Below, in pieces: positions 12,505 through 13,344 of a stretch of DNA of 13,344 bases (position 1 is its first letter; every line of letters begins with the position of its first letter). Source of the stretch: an uncultured beta proteobacterium (lineage in GTDB: Bacteria; Pseudomonadota; Gammaproteobacteria; Burkholderiales; Burkholderiaceae_B); assembly GCA_903924715.1 (NCBI GenBank), contig CAIYCP010000404.1:1-13344 (forward strand), written 5' to 3'. The notes beneath the pieces were generated by a model. It worked only from the letters and a program-made list of their open reading frames with translations, ran no database searches and was not told the origin of the DNA. The position numbers and the translations under genes were made by a program.

Positions 12505-13344
12505 TTACTCGGCCACGATACCGGCCGCCTGAGTGACTTTGCTCCACTTCGCAAGATCCGATTTTATGACGGCAGCGTAATCTTCAGGGGTGCCGCCTTG
12601 AATCTCGATGCCAGCAGCCTCTAGCTTAAGCCGAACGTCGGGCTGCTTGAAGATCGCATTGATTTCAAGGTTGAGTTTTTTAATGATGGCTTGGGGCGTC
12701 CCTGCTGGCGCTAAAAACCCACCGTTGGTATTGGCGTCATAACCTTTTAAACCTTGCTCATCGGCTGTAGGTAGCTCAGGTAATGCAGCCGTACGTTTGA
12801 GTGTGGATACGGCGATACCCCGCACGTTGCCGGCTTTAAGTTGGGTCTGAATGGCACTGATGGTATCGATGTAAAGTGCAGTGCGCCCCGCAAGCAAATC
12901 AGGGTGGGCAGCAGAAGATCCTTTATATGGAATCAAGAGCATCTCAACGCCAGTCGCCATCCGAAACATCAGGGCTGCCATATCTTGAGCACTACCCCGA
13001 CCCGAGGTGGCAACTTTAGCTTTGTCTGGATTCGCTTTCATCCAGGCAATAAGTTCAGGCAGGGTTTGGACCGGGATCTGCGGACTGATTGAAAAGATCA
13101 GCGGTACAACGTGAGAATAGATGATTGGCTCAAAGCTTTTCTCAGGATCCCAAGTTAGGTTTTTGAAAAGAAACTTATTAATATTATGGCTACCGGGTAC
13201 GATGCCGATGGTGTAACCGTCGGGGGCCGCTTTGGCTACGGCATCCGTCCCAATGTTGCTTGAAGCGCCAGGCTTGTTATCGATCACGACCGCTTGGCCC
13301 AATGAGGTCGAGAGTTTTTCGGCGACCACGCGCGCGATGATGTC
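12505..13344 (-). CDS. Bug/TctC-family tripartite tricarboxylate transporter receptor, 5' end outside the window
   Basis: Bug proteins are periplasmic substrate-binding proteins, usually for carboxylates, common in Burkholderiales. The frame is open to the window edge and begins DIIARVVAEKLSTSLGQ, which is internal homology. The GTG at 13329 is therefore not the start, and about 40-50 residues including the signal peptide are missing. Further landmarks are VIDNKPGASSNIGTDAVAKA, AAPDGYT, the ligand-loop region MLIPYKGSSAAHPDLLAGRT, LYIDTISAIQ, NGGFLAPAGTPQAIIKKLN and the C-terminal EIQGGTPEDYAAVIKSDLAKW. No TctA/TctB membrane genes are in the window; orphan receptors are usual for this family. 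The ligand is unknown. Confidence 0.93.
   Translation of the reverse strand, partial: DIIARVVAEKLSTSLGQAVVIDNKPGASSNIGTDAVAKAAPDGYTIGIVPGSHNINKFLFKNLTWDPEKSFEPIIYSHVVPLIFSISPQIPVQTLPELIAWMKANPDKAKVATSGRGSAQDMAALMFRMATGVEMLLIPYKGSSAAHPDLLAGRTALYIDTISAIQTQLKAGNVRGIAVSTLKRTAALPELPTADEQGLKGYDANTNGGFLAPAGTPQAIIKKLNLEINAIFKQPDVRLKLEAAGIEIQGGTPEDYAAVIKSDLAKWSKVTQAAGIVAE

Noticed and set aside
1..13344. CRISPR arrays, tRNA or rRNA genes, integrase-attachment sites
   Set aside because: No regularly spaced repeats, cloverleaf-like sequence, rRNA motifs or integrase gene were seen on either strand.

Overview
The window looks like chromosomal accessory DNA from a Gram-negative betaproteobacterium, most likely Burkholderiales. 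The grounds are a Bug/TctC-type periplasmic substrate-binding protein, a DUF5993 + DsbB pair, a TIGR02450 Trp-rich protein, MqsA- and VapBC-type toxin-antitoxin genes and moderate GC. This is inference from gene families; no rRNA, tRNA or marker gene is present to fix the taxon.

Layout. (1) 1-1885: the 3' end of an RDD-type membrane protein and a second small membrane protein. Both carry the same C-terminal module, a W...GLWAKCFA helix followed by a CxxC-x10-CxxC zinc ribbon. Convergent to them is a Q/A/P-rich protein. (2) about 1939-4517: a complete-looking IS21-family element (istA DDE transposase, istB ATPase) with double terminal repeats, two further repeat copies inside istA, and a hairpin over the istA ribosome-binding site. 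(3) 4514-5645: a toxin-antitoxin graveyard. It holds an mqsA zinc-domain fragment without start or DNA-binding domain, an MNT-type nucleotidyltransferase whose first catalytic Asp is Asn and whose start lies inside the mqsA fragment, a stub of a possible partner gene, and an intact-looking vapBC operon on the minus strand. (4) 5861-7529: a TIGR02450 gene, then a thiol-redox group of DCC/DUF393 protein, DUF5993 protein and DsbB with its second cysteine pair in the C-terminal tail. (5) 7549-8376 (minus): a secreted SUMF1-domain protein lacking the FGE active-site cysteines. (6) 8527-10703 (plus): VOC/glyoxalase-like, GST-like, cupin and short BLUF blue-light receptor genes. (7) 10719-11547: a doubtful minus-strand remnant and a secreted ClpP-fold (COG3904-like) protein. 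(8) 11581-13344 (minus): an alpha/beta hydrolase downstream of a Bug receptor gene that runs off the window.

Working together: vapB/vapC form a translationally coupled operon. DUF5993 and DsbB are tightly spaced and probably act in periplasmic disulfide formation, with the DCC protein as a possible partner. The Bug gene and hydrolase lie 42 bp apart and suggest uptake and hydrolysis of a small organic acid or ester. I found no convincing new multi-gene system. The most unusual items are the shared zinc-ribbon module on two membrane anchors, the rearranged TA region beside the IS21 element, and the repeat architecture of that element. No intergenic stretch longer than about 300 bp lacks an annotated feature.
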